DNA of 64,000 bases from Dendrolimus kikuchii (taxonomy: Eukaryota; Arthropoda; Insecta; Lepidoptera; Lasiocampidae), in NCBI GenBank assembly GCA_019925095.2, contig CM034398.1, forward strand, positions 5,037,001 through 5,101,000. The letters run 5' to 3'. The stretch's first letter is position 1. The number at the start of each line of letters is the position of its first letter. The notes beneath the pieces were generated by a model that was given only the letters and a program-made list of their open reading frames with translations, ran no database searches and was not told the origin of the DNA. Below, one piece after another: positions 30,296 through 40,453 of the stretch. The position numbers and the translations under genes were made by a program.

Positions 30296-30341
30296 TTATT
30301 AGTATAATTCATATATTTTAGAAAATTCAGTATTTCCGGAT

Positions 30342-30642
30342 TATCCGTGCAGGAACGGAGAAAGAACACAAATTCCTGCTGCCAGGCGGCCTGTCGACAC
30401 AACCCACAGCCAGGTGGTAGGGCATTTTCCCGACTATCACCGATATACAGATATACAGGATGGCTACCACCCCTGGTCTAGAGCATGCCACCATAACAAC
30501 TTTGAGTTTTGTTCCCGCATTAGTGACCAGGTTCCAGTCTCCCTTAAGAGAGCAGCCTCGCATTTGTAGCATCTTTGGTGTTGCAAACGCTTTCCATCCA
30601 GTGGGCTGTCTGCCTGTCTGCTGAACTCCTGCAATAAAAAAA
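30342..30642 (+). mobile_element. S retroposon with small insertion
   Basis: Full 5' end (TATCCGTGCAGGAACGGAG). A ~22-bp insertion (ATCACCGATATACAGATATA) breaks the middle. Part of the TCGTAAGAGGCGACTAAAC core and the GTCCATAGGCGATGGTAACC block are lost. Tail GCAATAAAAAAATATTAAAA. Confidence 0.75.
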
Positions 30643-31465
30643 TATTAAAAAAGGCTATTATCGAGGCGCCAAGCGTCCCCCTAACCGACATGCAATGTGT
30701 TGGTTCACTACAATGAATCATCTAAGCGATCAACTAACCTCTTGCCGCTAAGCGTGTCACTTGCAGTGAGGCCGAAGCTTAAGCAATTAAAAGTATCTTG
30801 TACCTATTGTCATAAAACTATTTAAATCATAGAGAATCAAGTGTTGTGAACAGCCTTACAAATCCCGTAGAAGGCTGACCAATATCTGCCAATGTTACCT
30901 TACTGGCGTTATTTAGTGGCTTGCCTATGCGTATGGATCAAAGACGCCGCGGGCGCATTGTCAGTCGTCATGGCAACATAGGCAAGGTACAAGCTACATA
31001 CAAGTCATGCTTTCTTATATTTCCATTGTACGATCTAGACAACACAAAGCGCATAAGGTAATAGGGAACAATAATATTCGTATTATTGGTTTCCTAAACG
31101 GCAAAAGAAGGTTCTAGATCGAAGAATCACATGCGATTGAAGGTTGGTATGCTGCTTTTTTAAACTAGACAAAGATACACATTGTATATGCCCAAACTAA
31201 GCAAGTTACGCGTATGTTATAGGTAATATACAAGAGATGGGGACGATTCCAGATACCTAATTTCGCGTGTGAAAGATAATAGAACACCCATGTTTTCAAT
31301 ATTTCAATAGATAAAAGGGCATTTTTATTTATAGTTGGCGTTCTTAAAGTGACATCCAAATTATAAAATTATTATTAGATAAGTTTAGAAGCGTATATTT
31401 TTATACTGGTAACATACAACAGTTTGAATTAAGAACGATATTCGAATCAACCTATGAAGTAAAAA
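30643..31465. other. Unassigned spacer
   Basis: About 0.8 kb with no supported gene or repeat. Confidence 0.45.
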
Positions 31466-31467
31466 CA

Positions 31468-31645
31468 GTAAATAGAAAGAAAGAAAGAAAATAATGTTTA
31501 TTTAGAGTTATTTAAAATTATTAAAGTATACATAAGCAGTTTAATAAAAGCCAAAACTTAACTAACTCTAAACAGGCCCTAACTCAGCAAATGCTGGTTG
31601 ATCACAACCAACGCTGGTCTTCCGTTAGTGCCAGGCAGTAACGTC
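31468..31645 (-). mobile_element. LINE 3' end with (TTTC)n tail
   Basis: The minus strand runs GTGACGTTACTGCCTGGCAC, GGGCCTGTTTAGAGTTAG, AAATAAACATTATTTTC, then (TTTC)n. It has an A-rich signal and tandem tail like 9060-9250, but a different UTR. Confidence 0.55.
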
Positions 31646-31649
31646 ACCT

Positions 31650-32089
31650 TCACAGAAGAAAAAATAATAAAATAACTAAGGAACATTTAATATTATTTAT
31701 AATTAGAACACCATGAAACAAAGAATAGACATATTTTGAATAATTTAATATAAGTGCATAATATGTTATGTAATAATTATTGAAATTTGAAAATAATGAT
31801 TGTGAAAAATAATAATAGGTACATAGGTACAACTTTAGATGTTGATAATGTAATCCTAACCCAAACCCCAATCTGTGCAATTAATTTTAAATGGAACAAA
31901 AAGAACAGTCCAACATTGTACTGTTCCTTACGACATTGCGTAGAGCCTATCGGTTTTTGTTGGCAACACTAATTTACCGCCCGGCGCGCGCGCAGATTGA
32001 TCGGTTACATTTAAACAGGGTTGTCAGTAATTTATTATTTTTATTATTCATGCTTGTAAGCAGGATCAGACCTGATAACTATAGTTATA
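31650..32089. other. Unassigned spacer
   Basis: Nothing recognisable. GC-rich GCCCGGCGCGCGCGCAG at 31979-31995 is isolated. Confidence 0.45.
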
Positions 32090-32090
32090 A

Positions 32091-32122
32091 TAAAACTACA
32101 TTTTAACGGTTTTAAGCTCAGT
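32091..32122 (-). mobile_element. PLE 3' terminal scrap
   Basis: TAAAACTACATTTTAACGGT + TTTAAGC matches the extreme 3' end of PLE copies A (24853) and B (27386). Only ~30 bp are present, so it is an extreme 5' truncation. Confidence 0.4.
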
Positions 32123-32146
32123 AAACTAAAGTTATGATTTTTTTTA

Positions 32147-32390
32147 TCTTATACTAAATACTAATACATAAAGCTGAACAGTTTGTTTGTTTAAACGCGC
32201 TAATCTCAGGAACTGCTGGTCTGATTTGAAAAATTCTTTCAGTGTTGGATACCCCATTTATCGAGGAAGGCTATAGGCTATATATCATCACGCTAAGACC
32301 AATAGGAGCGGAGCAGCAATGAAAAATGTTTCAAAATTGAGGGGGCTTTGAAAAAAAATTCCACGCGGACGGCGTCGCGGGCACAGCTAG
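32147..32390 (+). mobile_element. H1 Helitron-like element
   Basis: A|TCTTATACTAAATACTAATA at 32146/32147, and GGCACAGCTAG|T at 32390/32391. The body matches 5488-5740. Noncoding. Confidence 0.8.
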
Positions 32391-32446
32391 TATAGTATAT
32401 AATAGAATATAAAATTTCAAGAATATATTTTTAATTATTCATATCT

Positions 32447-33000
32447 ACAGCCTCTGTGAATGAGTGGGCTAAGAAGCCTTTGCCAGCCGATCTTACTACA
32501 ACGCCGAGGCTCCGGGATCGATTCCTGGCATGGTAAATATCGTGAACGAACTTTCCGCTATTGTCTAGGATTGGCCCTAGAGTAGTCCGTTGTACCCATA
32601 ACCCAAACATAACAAGTCGTGGTAGCGTAATGACTAACGCACGCGTCCCAAATTCAAAGGGCGCGGATTCAGATCCTAGCCGAAACGCATGAACAACTTA
32701 GGCAGATTTCTGACCTTATGTGCATATTGTTACTATTACCACGTGCTAACAACGGTGAAGGAAAACATCGTGATGAAACTTGCACATAGAGATAAGCGAT
32801 GTGTCAATCCTGCCAAGCCGCCTTAGACAAGCATGGCGGGTTATACCGTTCGTTCCCCTATAGCGCGAGGCTCGTGCCCAGTAGTGGGACGTTTATGGGC
32901 TGTTATTATTATTATTAAGCAGAACTTGCTTAATTTGGGGATATAAAATCTGTGTGTTTGTCTTCCGATTATTATTATTACATTTCCCCTTCGAGACCGA
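32447..33000 (+). mobile_element. T2 SINE interrupted by a T1 SINE
   Basis: 32447-32613 is the T2 head and body: TGAATGAGTGGGCTAAG (box A-like), GGGATCGATTCCTGG (box B-like) and AGAGTAGTCCGTTGTACCC. 32918-33000 is the T2 3' end: AACTTGCTTAATTTGGGGAT. The intact copy at 47609-47858 has these joined within ~20 bp. The T1 element between them inserted later. Confidence 0.75.
32614..32917 (+). mobile_element. T1 tRNA-derived SINE (nested)
   Basis: The head AAGTCGTGGTAGCGTAATGA contains a box A-like block, and GGATTCAGATCC (32665-32676) is box B-like, so RNA polymerase III transcription is likely for the family. Body: ACTTAGGCAGATTTCTGAC, CACGTGCTAACAACGGTGAA, GTTCGTTCCCCTATAG, GTAGTGGGACGTTTATGGGC. 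It ends in (TTA)n. Probably full length. Confidence 0.75.
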
Positions 33001-33078
33001 CAGTACATTGGCAGCACCTCTAGTGTTGCTTATGTCAATATGCGACGGTAACCACTTTCCATCACATTTGGGTCATGG
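33001..33078 (+). mobile_element. LINE/S-type 3' tail fragment
   Basis: GCAGCACCTCTAGTGTTGCT, then TGCGACGGTAACCACTTTCC is the tail shared by S and the jockey-like LINE. It faces the S copy at 33107, so the two tails form an imperfect inverted pair. Confidence 0.5.
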
Positions 33079-33106
33079 GCCTGTAAAATTAGAACATTTT
33101 AAGTGG

Positions 33107-33297
33107 TTTTTTTTATTGCAGGAGTTCAGCCGACAGGCAGACGGCCCACTTTTTGAAAAGCGGTTACTATCGCCTATGGGCATTTGCAACACCAAAGGTG
33201 CTACAAATGCGCTGCTGCTCTCTTAAGAGAGACTGGAATCTGGTCACTATGCCGGAACACAACTCAAGGTTGTTATGGCGACATACTTTAGACCAGG
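33107..33297 (-). mobile_element. S retroposon, 5'-truncated
   Basis: T-run plus ATTGCAGGAGTTCAGCCGAC at the low end. It stops at GACATACTTTAGACCAGG, about 120 bp short of the 5' end. Confidence 0.8.
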
Positions 33298-33945
33298 TGT
33301 ACTAGTATTCTTATTCAAAAGTTACTTAAATTGACAAGTCTACCGTAAAATAGTTGTATACTTTCCAGCGTACCAAAAATATTTACTGTCAACCCTAACA
33401 CCAAATGACGGAGACGGACATAAATGTACCATAACAATTTAACTTCGCACGCACACGCCTACATTGAAATGCCCTTATTACAATGTTCAGTGCACAGACA
33501 AAATGGTATTGTTACTAAACTGTTAAGTTTAAATGCTATTAATGAATTCGTTATTTTGTCGATTAAGAGTGAAAAGAAATAGTTTTGTTAAGTCTGTAAA
33601 CCGTGAAATCCCGATATCAATTGCGGGATCTTTAACACTTTATTTCAAAACAATACTTATGCGTAAACAGAATTGGGTGGATGACAGTCCTTTTTATCAT
33701 CTTACGAAACGTCGCACAAGCTTTTATTTATCTTGCAGTGTTTGTATATATGTATGTAAGTATGTATGTTCGGGTCAAATCTTGCAACTGAATATTAAAG
33801 CAGTTACCCTCCACCGATGTTACATACACGTTTAGTTTAGATGACAATACGTAATTAGCTAAGTGACGTCATTCTAAATCCAATATGGCGGACGGCCCAA
33901 GATGGCCGACTAGCTATTTTTTATGTAATCCCATGGGCTACATTC
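33298..33945. other. Unassigned spacer
   Basis: No supported gene. ATGGCGGACGGCCCAAGATG at 33885-33904 is GC-rich and isolated. Confidence 0.45.
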
Positions 33946-33952
33946 CATTAGG

Positions 33953-34518
33953 GACTCACAACGACCATGTTCACAATTTACGACCTTCTACGAATCTTAG
34001 ACTTAATACTCCCAAGCATCATTCATCTTTCTTCAATAATTCTTTTACTGTACAGACTATTTGACTCTGGAATGAGTTATCTGTTACAGATAGACCAGCT
34101 AAATCACTAACAATATTTAAGAACATGACAAAAAAGCACTACCTACAACATAGTATTATTTGATATTTTTACGTATATTTATGTATATGTATACATATGT
34201 ATGTATATATTTATGTATGTGATATCAATAGGTGTATTTATATATGTCTATTAAGTATAATTCTTAGTTATATAATATTTTACATTCATATATGTTTATA
34301 AATAAATGAAATATATGTAAGTAACTGCATAACCTCTAATATTTATTTATACCACCTTTGACCAACACAATCTGTTTTATTCCTGCCGCGGGTTGTCTGG
34401 AAGAGATCGCTTCTTAGCGATAAGACCGCCCATTGTGCACATTTAGTATATTTTTAGGCTATAAGATTTTCTGTTTTCTGTAATGGTGTACAATAAAGTG
34501 TTATCTATCTATCTATCT
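33953..34518 (+). pseudogene. LINE ORF C-terminus with complete 3' UTR and (ATCT)n tail
   Basis: The plus frame reads GTHNDHVHNLRPSTNLRLN, SSFFNNSFTVQTI, stop, LWNELSVTDRPAKSLTIFKN and MTKKHYLQHSII, then a stop near 34162. The block SFTVQTIRLWNELP....R...S...FK...K.YYL is the C-terminus of a non-LTR element; one premature stop replaces the usual basic residue before LWNEL. The ~355-bp 3' UTR contains GGGTTGTCTGGAAGAGATCG, GCGATAAGACCGCCC and CAATAAAGTGTTATC, then (ATCT)n. Best example of this LINE family here; scraps occur at 1, 3.4, 13.6, 23.9, 26.6 and 44.2 kb. Confidence 0.7.
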
Positions 34519-34520
34519 GT

Positions 34521-34750
34521 GTTCACAACCGCGATTTTTCCCGTTCCACTAGCTTGCCGGCGTCACAATCGTAAACCCAAGTGGAACGGCTATTCGACCC
34601 ATCTCTTGACGTGGGTCGTTCTGAGCGTTGTGTGATCGAAAATGATGACGTCATTAATTACGTTTTCGCCACGACTACAACGACCGCGGTCGCCTTGTGG
34701 AACGGCTAACAGAACATTTTGGGCGTTGTAAGCTGCTAATGGAACGCGAT
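34521..34750 (-). repeat. Family F repeat, copy 2
   Basis: Reverse orientation relative to 318-552: GTTCACAACCGCGATTTTTC at the low end and GCTAATGGAACGCG at the high end. Centre: ATGATGACGTCATTAATTAC. It directly follows the (ATCT)n tail of a LINE. Confidence 0.6.
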
Positions 34751-35092
34751 AATGATATGGGTATCAAGCTTTTACTGAGAAGAGTACAAATAAAATTAAT
34801 TATAGCTAAAAAACATTTTTAATAACAAGCTTATATTTAAACCTCTAAAACGAATTAAATAAACTTTAAATGAAATTAAACCCATCAACCCATTACATTA
34901 CACAATTCATATAATATAAAAGCTTATTGCAAGATACTCACTTGTGTAGATAAACAAGAATACAATAATTATGTAACTTGATCTTGACATAACAAAATCT
35001 AAGAAGAAAAAGTATGTATTCCATCAAACAAGTAAATATATCTCTACAAGTCAATCTCGCGACAAGCATTCATATCATTATACGTAAAGAAA
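34751..35092. other. Unassigned spacer
   Basis: AT-rich, nothing recognisable. Confidence 0.45.
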
Positions 35093-35436
35093 TCATATAT
35101 TAATACGTATAGAAAACTTTGTACCCCTTTTTACAAAAATTGCGCGGACGGAGGAGTATGAAATTTTGCACACTTATAGTTTATATAGAGAAGGAGTACA
35201 GAATGCATTTTTTTTTTAAATTATGCTTAATAATACATTAAATCGATAAAAAACATTACAAACACTACCATTGACACACACTTGCATATATACTCTTTTG
35301 TTTATTGTTAAAGTCAAATTAACAGTGTAGCCTTGGCGAAATCTGTGATTATAGAAGTTATAGTCTTTGACAACAGAACCTTAATAATGTTCAAAGTTAT
35401 AATTTAAATTAATTATGGTCGAATTTCTACCACTAG
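35093..35436 (+). mobile_element. H2 Helitron-like element
   Basis: A|TCATATATTAATACGTATAG at the start and TCTACCACTAG|T at the end. GGTCGAATTTCTACC just before CTAG forms the short 3' hairpin expected of Helitrons, with one mismatch. Body shared with 41999-42355 and 62037-62410. Noncoding. Confidence 0.8.
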
Positions 35437-36235
35437 TTATATAAATTGTGTAAGGTAATAAATTCATGGGTTTCATTAATTTAAAGTCTATTTTTCTTTG
35501 TAGAGCTTTAAATAACGGCTTGTTTTAAAAATGTTTTTACTATCAATTAACTACGAATACAGCAAGTTATCATTCTATAAAATAAACAAGGCAAATAGGC
35601 AATTAATTATTGCTTGTACTACTGTACAAGCAATAATTACAAGTTTTTATTTCGATAATAATTGAAAAGTCCGACGTTATTTTCGCGACCTTTCAACATC
35701 TTCGTACTTACACCATTTTGTTAATAATTTCAGAATTTTTTGTAACAAGTAACATCTACATAATTTAGATATGATAATTCGTGCTAGTTACTATTAATAT
35801 TGTTGAATGCATTAGATTTTATAAACTCAAACAAAATTTTAATTTTACCGATGATCACATCTCAAGCGCTTAGATACGTCTACGCCTTTAGTATTGTTGT
35901 AAAATACGTATCCTAAGCCTGCAATCTAAATTTATCTTCAATACCTAGTTCCATTTTGATACAATCCAAACATTATGCAAATGATCCATCCATTACGGCG
36001 TCAGGACGCAAATTCTAAGTTATACACTCGGGGCCATTGAAATGTAAACCCCAGTTTAGATTTGCCCAACAAACGGCACTTTAATTTACGGCAATAACTC
36101 CCTTCGCCCTACACGGCTCAATTGCCACCATATTCATAGTCAATACGAGAGAAAATAGGTTCTTGAGCATCTAAACAAAAATTTTCAGTGTCGCTTACTT
36201 TTTTTTTGGACTTGACTTTATGTTGTTGGTCCGAA
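35437..36235. other. Unassigned spacer
   Basis: About 0.8 kb of AT-rich DNA without support for a gene. Confidence 0.45.
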
Positions 36236-36239
36236 GACC

Positions 36240-36600
36240 TTACAACTTTACCGGGGTTCTTGGGGCGAGTGCCTTTGCGAAACTAAGGCACTCGAGCCCG
36301 GGGGCAACTTGCTCGAGGGAGCTCTCTAGGGAGTTTTACCTGTTGCCATGAAGGGGGGATGAATCTAATGATGCCCACCATAGGGCGACACAATGCACTA
36401 ATTGAGAACGGGCGACGGGTAATATAAAGCCCGAGGGGAAGGATCTCGGCGGACTGGGATCGGCGATTCGCGGCGGCACCTACAATAATTTGTAATTTCC
36501 GGCACGGATCTTGAGCGGTTGACAAAATAGTAGAGATCGCTTTAGGCATTAACGCACCTAATGTGATGCGATTTATCAATAGATCGATAATATTGTGTCC
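36240..36600 (-). other. GC-rich island with an unrecognised 98-codon frame
   Basis: The minus frame 36579-36283 has a mixed composition (LGALMPKAISTILSTAQDPC, IVGAAANRRSQSAEILPLGL) and no low-complexity bias. GC content is far above both flanks. I see no known motif, splice site pair or second copy. It could be an exon, a transposon gene fragment or a noncoding repeat. Confidence 0.3.
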
Positions 36601-37800
36601 CTTTACTCGAAAATGACAAATACCTTATACTTCGAAAAAGAATAGAAATTTCAGTGTTCCTAAGTCAGTGTGCCCCACAAACATTGTGCCAGGACAGGTA
36701 TAATACATTTCGTGACTGTGGTAAACCCTCGACTTCGTCTCGGGCTTACATTTGTCTATTCGTTTATAAAAATCAACTTTCCGCACTAGTATTATTAATA
36801 ACTATTATTATACTAGGGCGGTACAACAACTAGTAGACGGCTTACGACCGCTACCGCTACAAACGAGTAGACGAATCAAGGGCTTACCATAATCCCGAAT
36901 TTGTAAAAACCAACCATCGCACGTGTATCATGACAATGTTTTTCTACATATTTGCCAGAAAACAGTACAATAGGTAATGAAACAAGCGTAAATATCAGTC
37001 TGAAAACAATCTTTAACATTTCTAATATGAAAATGGCGCTCATTTGCAAATGGCGTCACACGCGCGTAGTGAAAATTAGAACTACATCTTTCGTCTCATT
37101 TTCTCTGTAGTATTAAAGGCAGACAAATATATTGATCAAACCCGCTTCCAAAGAGGTTCGATTATTCAGCTTATCTAATCTCGTAATGTGAAACTCCTTT
37201 GTGCAATTCTTATTTTTTTTCACAAGTACCTATTTCACCGCACGTTCCGTTGTATAGTGCATAATTGTTAACTTTTGAACAATGCTTCGTAAATGCATTT
37301 TTTGAGCAAATGTATTTACGAAGTAATTTTAATCCTGTCTAGAAGTTGGAAAAATTTAAGAAAATACAAAATTTCAAACTCATATTACAAATGTTTAATC
37401 ATAAATAAAATGTAGGTAAAACGTTTAGTACAAACAAGTTAATCTTATCTAAATGCGATTTTAATTCACTAATAGATACAGTAACTAGATTGAATCAAGT
37501 TCTAAACATCAGTTTAACTCGTCGAAGCATAAACTTAGAGATCGAATTGCGGGATAAGCTTGTATGTTACTATTTGTGACTATCGCAGTCAGAAAATAAC
37601 TTTTTACGCTTGTTCGGTTCTTTATATGGAAATAGATGGATTGCTGATGGAAAATGCTAAGATTAAACTTCTTGCTTTTGTACATTTACTTACCACGTTT
37701 CATAATAGTACTTGCTATGTGGTTTTGCTTGAGTAGATCATTGAGTAAGTGTTCTCACGGACTGGTTCACTGAGAATCAGTTATGTATATTCAAATATTG
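36601..37800. other. Unassigned spacer
   Basis: About 1.2 kb, AT-rich; no supported feature. Confidence 0.45.
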
Positions 37801-37805
37801 TTCTA

Positions 37806-38021
37806 CTAGCTGCGCCCCGCGGTCTCACCCGCTTGGTGATAGAAAATCGTTATATTTTGGATAATTCCCACTATATCTTTACAAATTATATGCCTATGTG
37901 TTATGCTGATGTATAAGCTATATTGTTATAAAGTTTCATCGAAAAGTAGTTTTAGCGTGAAAGAGTAACAAACATACATCCATACATTCTTACAAAATTT
38001 CGCGTTTATAATATTAGTAGA
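37806..38021 (-). mobile_element. H3 Helitron-like element
   Basis: Plus-strand CTAG (37806-37809) after an A, followed by CTGCGCCCCGCGGTCTCACC, marks the 3' end of a minus-strand Helitron. The 5' end reads TCTACTAATATTATAAACGC on the minus strand. Related to 51667-51838. Confidence 0.65.
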
Positions 38022-38942
38022 ATAGTAAGATTATTGTTCTATTATCTGACATACAGACAAACTGTCTCGCCTTTACAATATACGGCTATATTGTAATATC
38101 TTCCTCATATCGACGCTAAAAACATAGGTAATGCTGATATCTTAAATTAGTTTGATCAAAAAAAAGGAACTAAACGAAAGCTATGTTATTCAATAGCGTT
38201 GTGTGGGAGGCCGAATTTCAGAAAATACAATTAATGATATCAACACTTTGTTTCACTTTCCACATCTATACACAATTCCAATAATCAAATTTCCACTTCA
38301 CTTTGACTTTTACAGGTACATAAATCGCGACCGAATAATCGTTTCCAACATTCACTAGCCATCTTTATATTTTTGTGCTAAAACCAACCCATATCCGTAA
38401 ACGGTCCGTAACTCAAGCGGCGCCATCTTTAAACAACGAATTTTTGTGGAAACAAGGTTTTCATAGCAATATAACTACTTATTTTCACAATTGCCAAAGT
38501 TATTATGTTCATTATATTATTTACATTGTATGTCTTTAAAGACTACGGGCCATGGAAAGGCCAACACGTAGAGGCTCTTTGACAAATTTAATCTAAATGT
38601 GGCGTGACACTGACCGGCGATTCCTGTCTACGCCAAATAATAATGCACCCAAGGACAAGCCCCGGCCAGTGTAGGACTATTGTGGGAAATGAGAACAGTT
38701 ATTATTATTATTTATATATTATATATATTTATATATACAAATTATCACAACGACCGTGTGCCTGTGTGCTGAACTCAAGGTATAAAAAAATGTTATACAT
38801 ATACATTATATGAGTAATTACTACAACTGCAGTTTCATAACATCTCCTATTACATTTTAGTTGCCATATATTTTAGGATGCCAACAGTTGTATGATATTA
38901 GTTTGTGTTTATGTATGTATATGGATCACTTTGCTTAATTGG
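38022..38942. other. Unassigned spacer
   Basis: About 0.9 kb. (TA)-rich around 38700-38745. 38540-38680 is GC-richer without a supported frame. Confidence 0.45.
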
Positions 38943-38943
38943 G

Positions 38944-39225
38944 CCAGGTGTTAGGGCATTTGCCCGACTGGATAGCTACCACCTAGTGTAGTGCTAGTGT
39001 AAAGTATGTCACCATAACAACCTTGAGTTGTGTTCCGGCATTAGTGACCAGGTTCCAGTTTCCCTTAAGAGAGCAGCAGCGCATTTGTAGCACCTTTGGT
39101 GTTGGAAATGTCCATAGACGATGGTAACCGCTTTACAACAATTGGGCCGTCTGCCTGTCTTTTTTTTATTGCAGGAGTTCAGCAGACAGTTGCTGCTGTA
39201 TGCTGAACTCCTGCAATAAAAAAAA
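38944..39225 (+). mobile_element. S retroposon with duplicated inverted tail
   Basis: 5'-truncated S from CCAGGTGTTAGGGCA. At CTGCCTGTC (39151-39159) the expected CTGCTGAACTCCTGC is replaced by an inverted copy (T-run, ATTGCAGGAGTTCAGCAGAC), then the forward tail TGCTGAACTCCTGCAATAAA follows. Confidence 0.8.
39160..39225. repeat. Perfect 25-bp hairpin of S tails
   Basis: Arms 39160-39184 and 39201-39225 are exact reverse complements (T8 + ATTGCAGGAGTTCAGCA), loop 16 nt. Two S 3' ends lie tail to tail in inverted order. Confidence 0.85.
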
Positions 39226-39297
39226 ATTAAAAAAATATCCAAATTGAACAACAGAAATAAAACGTCTACTACTGGCTTAACTCTTATTATTCTTTTA

Positions 39298-39394
39298 CGG
39301 TCTTATTCATAGAGCGTTAGAGGAACTTTGAACGCTTTTTTATGTTTCTTAAAGAAGCGTTCAAACTTACTACAACTCTCTATGAATAAGACCG
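39298..39394. mobile_element. Palindromic 97-bp MITE, Harbinger-like
   Basis: CGGTCTTATTCATAGAG at the start is repeated inverted at the end, 17 of 17 bases. Inner arms AACTTTGAACGCTT and AAGCGTTCAAACTT also pair, so nearly the whole element folds back. Flanking TTA on both sides (39295-39297, 39395-39397) fits the 3-bp duplication of PIF/Harbinger elements. Confidence 0.75.
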
Positions 39395-39499
39395 TTAAAC
39401 TTGTAGCTATAAAATTTAGCAAGCAAAATATAGGTATTTTTATCCATCAAACCAGTAAAAAATTTAAAAACTTTAAAAAGTTTATTTTCAACGTTTGAC

Positions 39500-39760
39500 T
39501 TTTTGGTGTAGGAAATATGTTTCAAATGTGAAACAAATAAAGAATATATTTATTTCAAAATGCAACATACACAAGTTAAACAAATTAAAAGAAATTATAT
39601 GCAGAAATTGTATGCCGCAGTTGCAGAAATGAGCCAAACTCATTTCTGAAACTGCCGCACACAGTTCCTGTGTATGTTTTCTCAGTACGCTGTGCCAAAA
39701 CGTGATCCAACACAGCATTGATTTTCAGGGCCTACCTTCGAAATCACACGTATTTGAGAC
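39500..39760 (-). mobile_element. LINE 3' end, (TTTC)-family relative
   Basis: The minus strand has CTGAAAATCAATGCTGTGTT, ACAGCGTACTGAGAAAACA, ATAAATATATTCTTTATTTG. The CTGAAAATCA/GCTGTG segment resembles 52265-52300. The tandem tail is not kept. Confidence 0.4.
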
Positions 39761-40150
39761 CCTTTGTAAAAATAATAAACATTAATTAATTAATTTACAA
39801 TCATTACATTAATTAACATTAATTACAAAATGTAAATGTTCATTTATGTTATGTGGAGCAGCGTATCTATTTCCTTAAAGGATAATTTTGGTACATCACA
39901 GAACACGTTTTTGTAGTCAATCATGTTTAAACGTTTTGATACACCTAAAGCTACATAAAGTTTAAAGTTACAAAGTAGAAAAAATCCTTAAACAACCATA
40001 TATTTACAATGTTTAATATTAAAAAATAATGTAAAACCGAATTCTTTTATTAGGGATTGTGTTTATTTCAATTACTATAAATTAATAATAATATGGATTT
40101 ACTTATAGCAATATTTAGTTGGTTTATATATTATTATTATTTTTATTTAT
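39761..40150. other. Unassigned spacer
   Basis: AT-rich, includes TTAATTAATTAATTTAC runs at 39780-39830. Confidence 0.45.
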
Positions 40151-40453
40151 TTTTTTATTGCAGGAGTTCAACAGACAGGCAGACGGCCCACTAGATGGAA
40201 AGCGGTTACCATCGCCTATGGACATTTGCAACAACATACAAATGCGCTGCTGCTCTCTTAAAGGAGACTGGAACCTGGTCACTAATGCCGGAACACAACA
40301 CAAGGTTGTTATGGCGGCATACTCTAGACCAGGGGTGGTCGCCATCCAGTCGAGCAAATACTCTACCACCTGGCTGTGGGTTGTTTAGTCGCCTCTTACG
40401 ACAGGCCGCCGGGCCGCAGGAAATTGTATTCTTTCTCCGTTCCTGCACGGATA
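40151..40453 (-). mobile_element. S retroposon, full length
   Basis: Both termini present: T-run plus ATTGCAGGAGTTCAACAGAC, and TCCGTTCCTGCACGGATA. A short change replaces ACCAAAGGTGCT with ACAT. Four overlapping frames of 80-89 codons are shadows. Confidence 0.85.

Noticed and set aside
33880..33915. Two ATGGCGG/AAGATGGCC words resembling YY1/Pho sites
   Set aside because: Short words without promoter context or conservation; cannot be told from chance.
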